This document shows, one piece after another, positions 8,520 through 15,127 of a stretch of 64,000 bases of DNA (the first letter of the stretch is position 1; each line of letters starts with the position of its first letter). This stretch comes from CAZBME01 sp964645835 (GTDB lineage: Bacteria; Desulfobacterota; Syntrophia; Syntrophales; UBA8958), in NCBI GenBank assembly GCA_964645835.1, contig CAZYDG010000005.1:8623-72622 (forward strand). Reading direction: 5' to 3'. A model generated the notes under the pieces. The model made no database searches. It saw only the letters and a program-made list of their open reading frames with translations, and had not been told where the DNA came from. Made by a program: the position numbers and the translations under genes.

Positions 8520-10832
8520 ATGAATAATTCATATTCGACTATTCTCGACGCCATCGGAAATACGCCCCTTGTTGAAATCCGCCGGTTAAATCCCAATCCG
8601 GCCGTAAAAATATTTGCCAAGATGGAGTATTTCAATCCCGGCGGGTCCATCAAAGACAGGCCGGCCCTGTATATGATCAGGCGTGCGGAAGAGCGCGGGG
8701 AGTTAACGCCGGGTAAGATCATTCTGGAAGCCACAAGCGGTAATACGGGCATCGGCCTTGCGCTGGTCGCTGCAGCCAAGGGCTATCGCCTTTGTCTGGC
8801 CATGTCGGAAGGTGCAAGCGAGGAAAGAAAAAAGATCTTAAAAGCCATGGGGGCCGAACTCATCTTCACGCCCGCCAACCTTGGCACGGATGGGGCAATT
8901 GAGGTTGCCTACCGAATGCTGAGGGAAAGTCCCGATAAATATTATGGAACCGACCAGTTTAATAACGACGATAATGTCCTGTCCCATTACGAGGGGACGG
9001 CGGAAGAAATATGGCAACAGACGGGCGGAGCCGTGACGATGGTTGTTGCTGCCCTGGGGACGTCGGGGACGGCCATGGGGATTTCGAAACGTCTTAAGGA
9101 ATATCGGTCGGTCATTCGTGTCGTTGGCGTCGAGCCTTATCTCCAGCACAAGATTCAGGGTCTGAAGAACATGAAGGAATCTTATCAGCCGGGGATCTTC
9201 GATAAAGGCCGCCTTGATGAAAAAGTCAATATTCTCGATGAGGATGCCTTTGAAATGGCTCGCAGGCTTGCCGCCGAAGAGGGCCTTTTCGTGGGCATGA
9301 GTTCCGGGGCGGCCATGCACGTGGCGGCACAGAAGGCTAGAGAAATGTCGGAGGGTGTTATTGTGGTCATCTTCCCCGATGGAGGGGAACGCTACCTGAG
9401 CACCGATCTTTTTGCCGACAGACAGGAGAGTACCCTGCGCCTGTTCAACGCGCTTACACGCTCAAAAGAGCTGTTCAGGCCCCTGCGCCGGGAAGAGATC
9501 CTGATGCATTCCTGCGGGCCGGCGGTTCACGAGGTTCCACATATCGGCAGCTACCGCCGGTTTGTAGTGTCCGACATCATTAAACGTTATCTTATGTTCA
9601 AAGGATATCGAGTCAGGCACCAGACCAATATCATCGATCTTGCCGATCGTTCCATCAAAGGCGTCGAACGGGCGCAACTGGACCTGGCGACCCATGCCGA
9701 ACGATGTACCAATGCCTTTTTGAAGGATCTGGACAAACTCAATATTATCAGAGACCCCGATTATCCCAAGGCCAGCGAACATGTAGAAGATATGCTCCGG
9801 GTTGTCGAGCGACTGGTGGATAAAGGTTATGCCTATGAGAAACTGAAATCGGTCTATTTTGATATCTCCAAGCTGGAGAGTTATGGCCAATTGTCCAATA
9901 TAGACCAAAGGCAGATGCATCATGGACGAACCGTTGATCTGGACAATTACGAAAAAGACAACCCTGCTGATTTTACACTGCTGAAGAGATCGACCTTGAG
10001 TGAGCTGAAACAGGGGATTTATTTCAAGACCAAGTGGGGCAACATGCGGCCGAGCTGGCATCTTGAGTGTGCAGCTATCTCCATGAAATATCTGGGTGAA
10101 GTCTTTGATATTCATGCCAGTGGCGCAGATATCCTGTTTCCCCATTGTGAGAACGTTTTGGCCATCGGTAAGGCGACGACGGGTAAGGTTATGTCCCGAT
10201 ATTGGATCAATACGGACCTCTTAATGGTTGGGGGGAAAAAGATGTCCCGCTCTCTGGATAATGTTCTGACGGTGGATGATCTGGAGCGGAAGGGTTATCA
10301 CGGCCGGGAAATCAGGTTCTTTCTTCTTGGCGCCCATTATCGGAAACCCTTGAACTATTCTCTCGGGGCTATGGATACAGCAAAAAATACGGTTCGGAAG
10401 TTAGATCGATTTATCCAGCGGCTCTATAGGTCTCAACCCGGGAATGGTTTCCCCGATACAGACCAATTGATCTACGATGTCCGTCAGGGATTTAACGAGG
10501 CGATGGACGATGACCTGAACATCTCCGGCGCTCTGGCTGCTCTGTTCGAGTTTGTAAGTAAAATCAGCGCTCCTTTGGCCCAAGGCACCCTTTCATTGCC
10601 TGAGCGGGATCGAGTGCTTGACGTTATGAAAGGAATTGATAGCGTCTTAGGCATTCTTAATTTCCATGAAGAAAAACTCGATGAAGAGGTGCAGCGGTTG
10701 ATTTTGCAACGGAATTCCTATCGGGAGGCCGGAAAATGGGCTGAAGCGGACGCTGTTCGTCAAAAATTACTGGAAATGGGCGTCGAGATATGCGATACGC
10801 CGGACGGAACATTCGGTCTGGCCGCAACCTGA
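8520..10832 (+). CDS. cysS: Fusion protein: PLP-dependent cysteine synthase + cysteinyl-tRNA synthetase
   Basis: One uninterrupted 770-residue frame. Residues 1-300 are a complete fold-type II cysteine synthase: PLP lysine K45 in NPGGSIKDR, SGNTG at 73-77, GTSGT phosphate loop at 180-184, and FPDGGERYLST at the end. Residues about 305-770 are class I cysteinyl-tRNA synthetase: SCGP with zinc ligand C332, HIGS at 341-344 (usually HIGN/HIGH), PSWHLEC with C517, FPHCENV at 540-546, KMSRS at 574-578 and a CysRS-type C-terminal helix (EADAVRQKLLEMGVEI). The two parts join with almost no linker. Expected roles are cysteine synthesis from an activated serine plus sulfide, and charging of tRNA-Cys. 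The zinc site is unusual: the position normally holding Glu (E. coli E238) is V546, while the second His of the motif is C543. Whether both halves are active is untested. Confidence 0.93.
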   Translation: MNNSYSTILDAIGNTPLVEIRRLNPNPAVKIFAKMEYFNPGGSIKDRPALYMIRRAEERGELTPGKIILEATSGNTGIGLALVAAAKGYRLCLAMSEGASEERKKILKAMGAELIFTPANLGTDGAIEVAYRMLRESPDKYYGTDQFNNDDNVLSHYEGTAEEIWQQTGGAVTMVVAALGTSGTAMGISKRLKEYRSVIRVVGVEPYLQHKIQGLKNMKESYQPGIFDKGRLDEKVNILDEDAFEMARRLAAEEGLFVGMSSGAAMHVAAQKAREMSEGVIVVIFPDGGERYLSTDLFADRQESTLRLFNALTRSKELFRPLRREEILMHSCGPAVHEVPHIGSYRRFVVSDIIKRYLMFKGYRVRHQTNIIDLADRSIKGVERAQLDLATHAERCTNAFLKDLDKLNIIRDPDYPKASEHVEDMLRVVERLVDKGYAYEKLKSVYFDISKLESYGQLSNIDQRQMHHGRTVDLDNYEKDNPADFTLLKRSTLSELKQGIYFKTKWGNMRPSWHLECAAISMKYLGEVFDIHASGADILFPHCENVLAIGKATTGKVMSRYWINTDLLMVGGKKMSRSLDNVLTVDDLERKGYHGREIRFFLLGAHYRKPLNYSLGAMDTAKNTVRKLDRFIQRLYRSQPGNGFPDTDQLIYDVRQGFNEAMDDDLNISGALAALFEFVSKISAPLAQGTLSLPERDRVLDVMKGIDSVLGILNFHEEKLDEEVQRLILQRNSYREAGKWAEADAVRQKLLEMGVEICDTPDGTFGLAAT

Positions 10833-10876
10833 GGCCGGTTCAAAAAAAATCGAGTTGCATGGCTAATAAAAATATC

Positions 10877-10905
10877 TTGACAAATATAGCGATTAAAACT
10901 AATGT
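10877..10905 (+). promoter_or_regulatory. Possible promoter upstream of the tRNA/rpmG/secE cluster
   Basis: Perfect TTGACA at 10877-10882, then 17 nt to TAATGT at 10900-10905 (weak -10). A perfect TATAAT is also present at 10965-10970, 24 nt before the tRNA-Thr, but without a good -35. Either could start the tRNA operon; the intergenic region 10833-10994 is clearly AT-rich and promoter-like. Confidence 0.4.
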
Positions 10906-10994
10906 CTTTAATTCGCATTTTATGTGCGATTGTCTTTCGAATGAGCATTTACGTAGGTTCTTTATATAATTGAATATTTAAGATCATCGTTTTT

Positions 10995-11070
10995 GCTGGC
11001 GTAGCTCAACAGGTAGAGCAGCTGATTTGTAATCAGCAGGTTGCGGGTTCGAGTCCCATCGCCAGCTCCA
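10995..11070 (+). tRNA. tRNA-Thr (anticodon TGT)
   Basis: 76 nt including encoded CCA. Acceptor GCTGGCG pairs CGCCAGC; anticodon arm CTGAT-TTGTAAT-CAG gives TGT; T-arm GGGTTCGAGTCCC. First tRNA of a cluster ordered Thr-Tyr-Gly-Thr, like the E. coli thrU-tyrU-glyT-thrT cluster. Confidence 0.97.
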
Positions 11071-11086
11071 GATGATGTTTTGCGTT

Positions 11087-11171
<85 letters not shown>

Positions 11172-11226
11172 TTTTTTGTCTTTTTATAGGCGCAAGCTAC
11201 CAAGTTGTTGAAGTACTTAATCTTGG

Positions 11227-11348
11227 GCAGTTTATTCAAAGATGTCCAGATGCAAGGCGCGCAAAAGTCGGGTAATGAGGCGTACATAGAAGTACGTTGA
11301 TTGACGAGGCTTGCAACGCAGCAGGTGGGCGTTTTTCAGCAAACTGTT
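11227..11348 (+). repeat. Dispersed ~120-bp imperfect inverted repeat, copy A (inside tRNA operon)
   Basis: The same element occurs at 40649-40774. Two blocks are identical between the copies (11249-11270 and 11273-11296 approximately), including the central CGTAC-ATAGAA-GTACG hairpin. The ends GCAGTTTATTCAAAG and TTTTTCAGCAAACTG are imperfect inverted repeats. No coding frame. It accounts for the 200-bp gap between tRNA-Tyr and tRNA-Gly, which are adjacent in related clusters. Confidence 0.85.
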
Positions 11349-11374
11349 AAGGCCCTGTGATGTGAAAATGAAAA

Positions 11375-11450
11375 GCGGGAGTAGCTCAGTGGCTAGAGCG
11401 TCAGCCTTCCAAGCTGAGGGTCGCGGGTTCGAATCCCGTTTCCCGCTCCA
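11375..11450 (+). tRNA. tRNA-Gly (anticodon TCC)
   Basis: 76 nt with CCA. Acceptor GCGGGAG pairs TTCCCGC with one mismatch-type pair near its base; anticodon arm CAGC-CTTCCAA-GCTG gives TCC, reading GGA/GGG. T-arm GGGTTCGAATCCC. Confidence 0.97.
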
Positions 11451-11490
11451 TTCACAGAGCGGCATGTGCCTTTATGGATAGATTGATACG

Positions 11491-11566
11491 GCCCACGTAG
11501 CTCAGTAGGTAGAGCACATCCTTGGTAAGGATGAGGTCACCAGTTCAATCCTGGTCGTGGGCTCCA
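11491..11566 (+). tRNA. tRNA-Thr (anticodon GGT)
   Basis: 76 nt with CCA. Acceptor GCCCACG pairs CGTGGGC; anticodon arm CATCC-TTGGTAA-GGATG gives GGT, reading ACC/ACU. In many relatives a tuf gene follows; here rpmG follows directly. Confidence 0.97.
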
Positions 11567-11587
11567 TTTGATGAGGTGGTATTTATC

Positions 11588-11737
11588 ATGAGGAATATTA
11601 TTACTTTGGCCTGTACGGACTGCAAGCAGAAAAATTATACGACTACAAAGAACAAAAGGACCATGCAGAATCGTCTGGAACTGAAGAAGTATTGCAAGTT
11701 CTGCCGTTCTCATACGGCCCACAGGGAAACGAAATAA
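11588..11737 (+). CDS. rpmG: 50S ribosomal protein L33
   Basis: 49 residues from ATG at 11588, with GAGGTGG at 11573-11579. Two CxxC pairs (CTDC and CKFC) mark the zinc-binding form of L33; KNKRT and LELKKYCKFCR are family-typical. The frame is open further upstream through tRNA-Thr, but the Shine-Dalgarno and family length fix the start. It sits between tRNA-Thr and tRNA-Trp, as in other bacteria. Confidence 0.96.
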   Translation: MRNIITLACTDCKQKNYTTTKNKRTMQNRLELKKYCKFCRSHTAHRETK

Positions 11738-11777
11738 TTCTCCTGTTAACGGTTCCGGCGTTTAGGAATGATGACAC

Positions 11778-11854
11778 AGGCCAGTAGCTCTAATGGCTAG
11801 AGCGCCGGACTCCAAATCCGGATGCTGGGGGTTCGAGTCCCTCCTGGCCTGCCA
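11778..11854 (+). tRNA. tRNA-Trp (anticodon CCA)
   Basis: 77 nt with CCA end. Acceptor AGGCCAG pairs CTGGCCT; anticodon arm CCGGA-CTCCAAA-TCCGG gives CCA. Located between rpmG and secE. Confidence 0.97.
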
Positions 11855-11901
11855 TTTATTCCGACTTTCGCCTTTGTGGAGTGCGAATCGAGGATGGTGT
11901 A

Positions 11902-12105
11902 ATGGATAAGATAAAAATCTGGATCGATAAAATTAAAGTCTTCCTGACTGATGCCAGGATTGAGTTGCGGAAAGTCACGTGGCCTTCACGAAAGCAGACG
12001 CTTGCATCTACTTCCGTCGTCATTCTTGTGACCTTTATTGTATCCATGTTTCTCGGTATCGTTGATTTCGGCCTTGCCAAGATTATTAAACTGGTATTAG
12101 GATGA
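11902..12105 (+). CDS. secE: Preprotein translocase subunit SecE
   Basis: 67 residues from ATG at 11902 (GAGGAT just upstream; a GTG at 11881 is also in frame). The conserved cytoplasmic motif ELRKVTWPSRKQT is followed by a single membrane span (STSVVILVTFIVSMFLGIVD). This is the short one-span SecE, unlike the three-span form of E. coli. It stabilises SecY in the translocon. The stop overlaps the region just before nusG. Confidence 0.95.
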   Translation: MDKIKIWIDKIKVFLTDARIELRKVTWPSRKQTLASTSVVILVTFIVSMFLGIVDFGLAKIIKLVLG

Positions 12106-12110
12106 TATCC

Positions 12111-12641
12111 ATGGCGCAGCGCTGGTATGTCGTACACACCTATTCGGGCTTCGAGAACAGGGTAAAGCTTTCCCTTATGGAGAGAATCCAGGCTGCGGGC
12201 AAGCAAGAATATTTTTCCGACATTCTTATCCCGGAGGAAGATATTGTAGAATTGGTCTCCGGTGAGAAAAAGACGTCGAAACGGAAGTTCTTTCCGGGTT
12301 ATATCCTCGTCAGGATGGAGCTGAACGATGAAACGTGGCATATCGTCAAAGATACGCCGAAGGTGACGGGATTCATTGGAGGGAAGGATAAACCCTCTCC
12401 AATTCCGGATAAAGACGTGGAAGTTCTGCGGACTCGGATCGATGAAGGAACGTTGAAACCGAAGCCGAAATTTAAATTCGAAATGGGTGATCATGTGCGT
12501 ATCATTGATGGCCCCTTTACGAATTTTGACGGCGTCATTGATGAAGTGAAGCCGGAAAAGGGCAAGCTCAGGGTGATTGTCAGCATTTTCGGCAGATCCA
12601 CTCCTGTAGAGCTTGATTTTATCCAGGTTGCTCAAAATTAA
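12111..12641 (+). CDS. nusG: Transcription termination/antitermination protein NusG
   Basis: 176 residues. The NGN domain starts RWYVVHTYSGFENRV and includes the FFPGYILVRM segment; the C-terminal KOW domain has MGDHVRIIDGPFTNFDGVI. ATG at 12111 is preferred over ATG at 12102 because the AGGA sequence at 12098-12102 is correctly spaced only for the former. NusG binds the RNA polymerase clamp and couples it with Rho or ribosomal S10. Standard secE-nusG-rplK order. Confidence 0.96.
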   Translation: MAQRWYVVHTYSGFENRVKLSLMERIQAAGKQEYFSDILIPEEDIVELVSGEKKTSKRKFFPGYILVRMELNDETWHIVKDTPKVTGFIGGKDKPSPIPDKDVEVLRTRIDEGTLKPKPKFKFEMGDHVRIIDGPFTNFDGVIDEVKPEKGKLRVIVSIFGRSTPVELDFIQVAQN

Positions 12642-12683
12642 TCGCAATAGATGGTAAATTTCAGAAACGGGTAGGATATACTT

Positions 12684-13109
12684 ATGGCAAAAAAAGTTAT
12701 CGCAAATATTAAGCTTCAGATTAAGGCAGGAAAAGCTACACCCTCGCCGCCCATCGGTCCGGCCCTTGGTCAGCATGGTGTTAATATCATGGAGTTCTGT
12801 AAAGCTTACAACGCCATGACGCAGAACCAGGAGGGGATGGTCGTACCCGTCGTAATAACCGTTTATGCAGACCGCTCCTTCACCTTTGTGACCAAGACGC
12901 CGCCGGCCTCCGTTCTCCTGAAACAAGCGGCCAAGATTGCCAAAGGTTCGGGAGACCCGAAGAAGGAAAAAGTGGGAGCTGTGACGGCAAAGCAGATCAG
13001 AGAGATTGCGGAGCTGAAATATAACGATTTGAACGCTGTTAACATGGAAGGAGCCATACATATTATAAAAGGAACGGCAAGATCCATGGGGATTGCGATA
13101 GAAGGATAA
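12684..13109 (+). CDS. rplK: 50S ribosomal protein L11
   Basis: 141 residues, standard length. The N-terminal thiostrepton-site signature PPIGPALGQHGVNIMEFCK is present, and the C-terminal rRNA-binding domain contains KEKVGAVTAKQIREIA. Part of the GTPase-associated centre, binding 23S helices 43/44. First gene of the rplKAJL block. Confidence 0.97.
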   Translation: MAKKVIANIKLQIKAGKATPSPPIGPALGQHGVNIMEFCKAYNAMTQNQEGMVVPVVITVYADRSFTFVTKTPPASVLLKQAAKIAKGSGDPKKEKVGAVTAKQIREIAELKYNDLNAVNMEGAIHIIKGTARSMGIAIEG

Positions 13110-13134
13110 ACTGACTTGAGATTGGGGTTTGGTC

Positions 13135-13833
13135 ATGGCGACAAAAGGTAAAAAACTGTTAGAAGCGAAGAAAAATATCGAGCCGGGTAAACGGTACAAT
13201 CTGAACGAGGCCGTTGAGATTGTCGTCAATTCAGCGAAAGCCAAATTCGATGAAACCGTCGAGGCGGCGATCCGCTTGGGGGTCAATCCTCAACATGCGG
13301 ACCAAATGGTACGGGGTAGCGTCGTTCTTCCCCATGGCTTGGGTAAAACGGTTCGTGTGCTTGTATTTGCCAAGGGTGAGAAAGAGAAGGAAGCCCTTGA
13401 CGCGGGCGCCGATTTCGTCGGCGCCGACGACATTATCGAGAAGATCAAAGGCGGATGGCTCGATTTTGATCGTGTTGTGGCCACACCGGACATGATGGGC
13501 AGTGTCGGCAAGCTTGGAAAGGTGCTGGGACCCCGCGGGCTGATGCCGAATCCCAAAGTGGGAACGGTAACATTTGAAGTGGCAAAGGCCGTCAATGAGC
13601 TCAAGGCCGGTAAAGTTGAATTTCGCGTCGAAAAGGCGGGAATTGTCCATACGCCCGTTGGTAAAGTTTCTTTCGGCGCCGAAAAACTCAGGGAAAACAT
13701 TATGTCCGTTGTTGAAACAGTGATTAAATTGAAGCCTGCGTCCAGCAAGGGGACTTATATGAAGAGTATTGCCCTTTCATCGACGATGGGTCCGGGCGTA
13801 AAAGTCGATCCCATGAATGTAAGGAATATCTAA
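13135..13833 (+). CDS. rplA: 50S ribosomal protein L1
   Basis: 232 residues from ATG at 13135; TTG at 13129 is also in frame but ATG suits the GGGG at 13123-13126 and family length. The signature LGPRGLMPNPKVGTV lies in domain II. L1 forms the mobile stalk at the E site and often represses its own operon; no obvious L1-binding mimic was identified upstream of rplK here. Confidence 0.97.
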   Translation: MATKGKKLLEAKKNIEPGKRYNLNEAVEIVVNSAKAKFDETVEAAIRLGVNPQHADQMVRGSVVLPHGLGKTVRVLVFAKGEKEKEALDAGADFVGADDIIEKIKGGWLDFDRVVATPDMMGSVGKLGKVLGPRGLMPNPKVGTVTFEVAKAVNELKAGKVEFRVEKAGIVHTPVGKVSFGAEKLRENIMSVVETVIKLKPASSKGTYMKSIALSSTMGPGVKVDPMNVRNI

Positions 13834-13871
13834 GCGTCATCACGGATTGTATTAAATCGTTTTATGAGTCT

Positions 13872-13960
13872 GAGACAGTAGGTACAAAGGTTTAAACGGA
13901 ATTATCCGGCCTGCCGAGACGATGGAATCAACGTTGACGGTCCATTTTGACCGTCAATAT
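13872..13960 (+). promoter_or_regulatory. Ribosomal protein L10 leader (autoregulatory mRNA structure) with adjacent hairpin
   Basis: In the 234-bp gap between rplA and rplJ, GAGACAGTAGGTAC at 13872-13885 and CCGGCCTGCCGAGAC near 13907-13921 enclose a TTAA-containing bulge. This matches the conserved kink-turn stem of the L10(L12) leader. Downstream, a perfect 9-bp stem (TTGACGGTC, 13934-13942, loop CATTTT, GACCGTCAA, 13949-13957) lacks a following T-run. Known L10 leaders let L10-L7/L12 repress translation of rplJL; the same role is inferred. Confidence 0.75.
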
Positions 13961-14067
13961 CATCACTTATTCCTGTATGCTACTTGTTCTCGGACTTTCG
14001 ATGCAAGGCTCAACCCCAAAGTAGGATCAGGTGAGCGTTGCACAGATAACTGAAAGGAGGTTGGAGA

Positions 14068-14592
14068 TTGGATCGAAATACGAAAGAGCAAGTCATTACC
14101 GATCTGCACGAAAAGCTCAAGGATTTCAAACTGGCGGTTCTTGCATCATACAGCGGCCTTGATGTCGAGCGGTTGACATCGTTGAGGAACAGCCTGCGAA
14201 AATCCGATGCGGAAGTCAAGGTCGTCAAGAACACGCTGCTGCGCATCGCTTCGGAGGGCACGAACTTCAGTGTTGCCAAGGATCAACTCAAGGGCCCGTT
14301 GGCGCTTATCCTGACAAGCAAGGATGTAGTGGCGCCGACAAAAGTGCTTGTTGAATTCGCGAAGAAAAACGCCCAGCTTGAAATCAAGACCGGTGTCCTG
14401 GATGGGAAACTCCTTACGATGGATCAGCTTAATGCATTGTCAATGCTGCCCAGCCGGGAGATTCTTCTCGGAAAGCTCTTGTCCGTCATGGTTGGCGTGC
14501 AAGGCGGATTGGTCAATGTGTTGAGCGCCGTGCCGAGAAGTTTGGTGCAAGTCCTGAATGGCTATCGGGAGAAAAAAGAATCAGGTAACTAA
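14068..14592 (+). CDS. rplJ: 50S ribosomal protein L10
   Basis: 174 residues from TTG at 14068, seven bases after AAGGAGG at 14054-14060. The N-terminal rRNA-binding part has SYSGLDVERLTSLRNSLR and VVKNTLLRIA; the C-terminal helix that carries L7/L12 dimers follows. Ends 24 nt before rplL, a coupled pair. Confidence 0.97.
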   Translation: MDRNTKEQVITDLHEKLKDFKLAVLASYSGLDVERLTSLRNSLRKSDAEVKVVKNTLLRIASEGTNFSVAKDQLKGPLALILTSKDVVAPTKVLVEFAKKNAQLEIKTGVLDGKLLTMDQLNALSMLPSREILLGKLLSVMVGVQGGLVNVLSAVPRSLVQVLNGYREKKESGN

Positions 14593-14616
14593 TATCATAC
14601 AGGAAGGAAGCATATC

Positions 14617-14997
14617 ATGGCAATTACAAAGGAAGACGTTGTAAAGTTTATTGAAGGAATGACCGTTTTGGAGTTGTCCGAACTGGTCAAAGAGTTGGAA
14701 GAAAAGTTTGGCGTGTCTGCCGCAGCGCCTGTTGCCGTAGCAGCAGTTGCGGCTCCCGGAGGCGAAGCCGCGGCAGTTGAAGAGAAAACAGAGTTCGATG
14801 CCATTTTGACAGGCTTTGGTGCTGAAAAGATCCAGGTGATTAAGGTTGTGCGCGCTATTACGGGCCTCGGCCTGAAAGAGGCGAAGGATCTGGTTGAGGG
14901 TGCTCCCAAGGCCATTAAGGAAGGCGTTTCCAAGGACGAGGCTGCCGATATCAAGAAGAAAATAGAGGAAGTCGGCGGTACCGTCGAGATTAAATAA
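14617..14997 (+). CDS. rplL: 50S ribosomal protein L7/L12
   Basis: 126 residues. N-terminal dimerisation domain (LELSELVKELEEKFGV), an Ala/Val-rich hinge (about residues 36-57), and the C-terminal factor-binding domain with IKVVRAITGLGLKEAKDLVE. AGGAAGGA Shine-Dalgarno. Multiple copies on L10 recruit translational GTPases. Followed by an attenuator before rpoB. Confidence 0.97.
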   Translation: MAITKEDVVKFIEGMTVLELSELVKELEEKFGVSAAAPVAVAAVAAPGGEAAAVEEKTEFDAILTGFGAEKIQVIKVVRAITGLGLKEAKDLVEGAPKAIKEGVSKDEAADIKKKIEEVGGTVEIK

Positions 14998-15036
14998 TTC
15001 GCGATCAGTAGTCAGTAATCGGAAGGAAAAAGGGAT

Positions 15037-15078
15037 CAAGTTGCCCGGTAATGGATCGGGCAACTTGTCTGCTTTTTT
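15037..15078 (+). terminator. rplL-rpoB intergenic attenuator/terminator
   Basis: A perfect 11-bp stem CAAGTTGCCCG (15037-15047) and CGGGCAACTTG (15057-15067) with a 9-nt loop is followed by TCTGC and six T residues (15073-15078). It fits an intrinsic terminator. At this position in other bacteria a partial terminator lowers rpoBC expression relative to ribosomal protein genes; partial read-through is inferred here. Confidence 0.85.
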
Positions 15079-15127
15079 ACAAGCGCATTGACTGGCAGCT
15101 GATGGCAACAAAAGCCGAAAGGATGCT

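Noticed and set aside
10142..10157. Frameshift or sequencing error causing FPHCENV in CysRS
   Set aside because: The frame is continuous and flanking conserved residues on both sides are correct; substitutions are more likely.
11856..13286. 476-codon open frame on the minus strand opposite secE-nusG-rplK
   Set aside because: It lies fully antisense to three genes with clear families and Shine-Dalgarno sites; its protein has no recognisable motifs. A shadow frame.
13934..13957. Hairpin before rplJ as an intrinsic terminator
   Set aside because: No T-run follows the stem, and rplJL must be transcribed through it or started after it.
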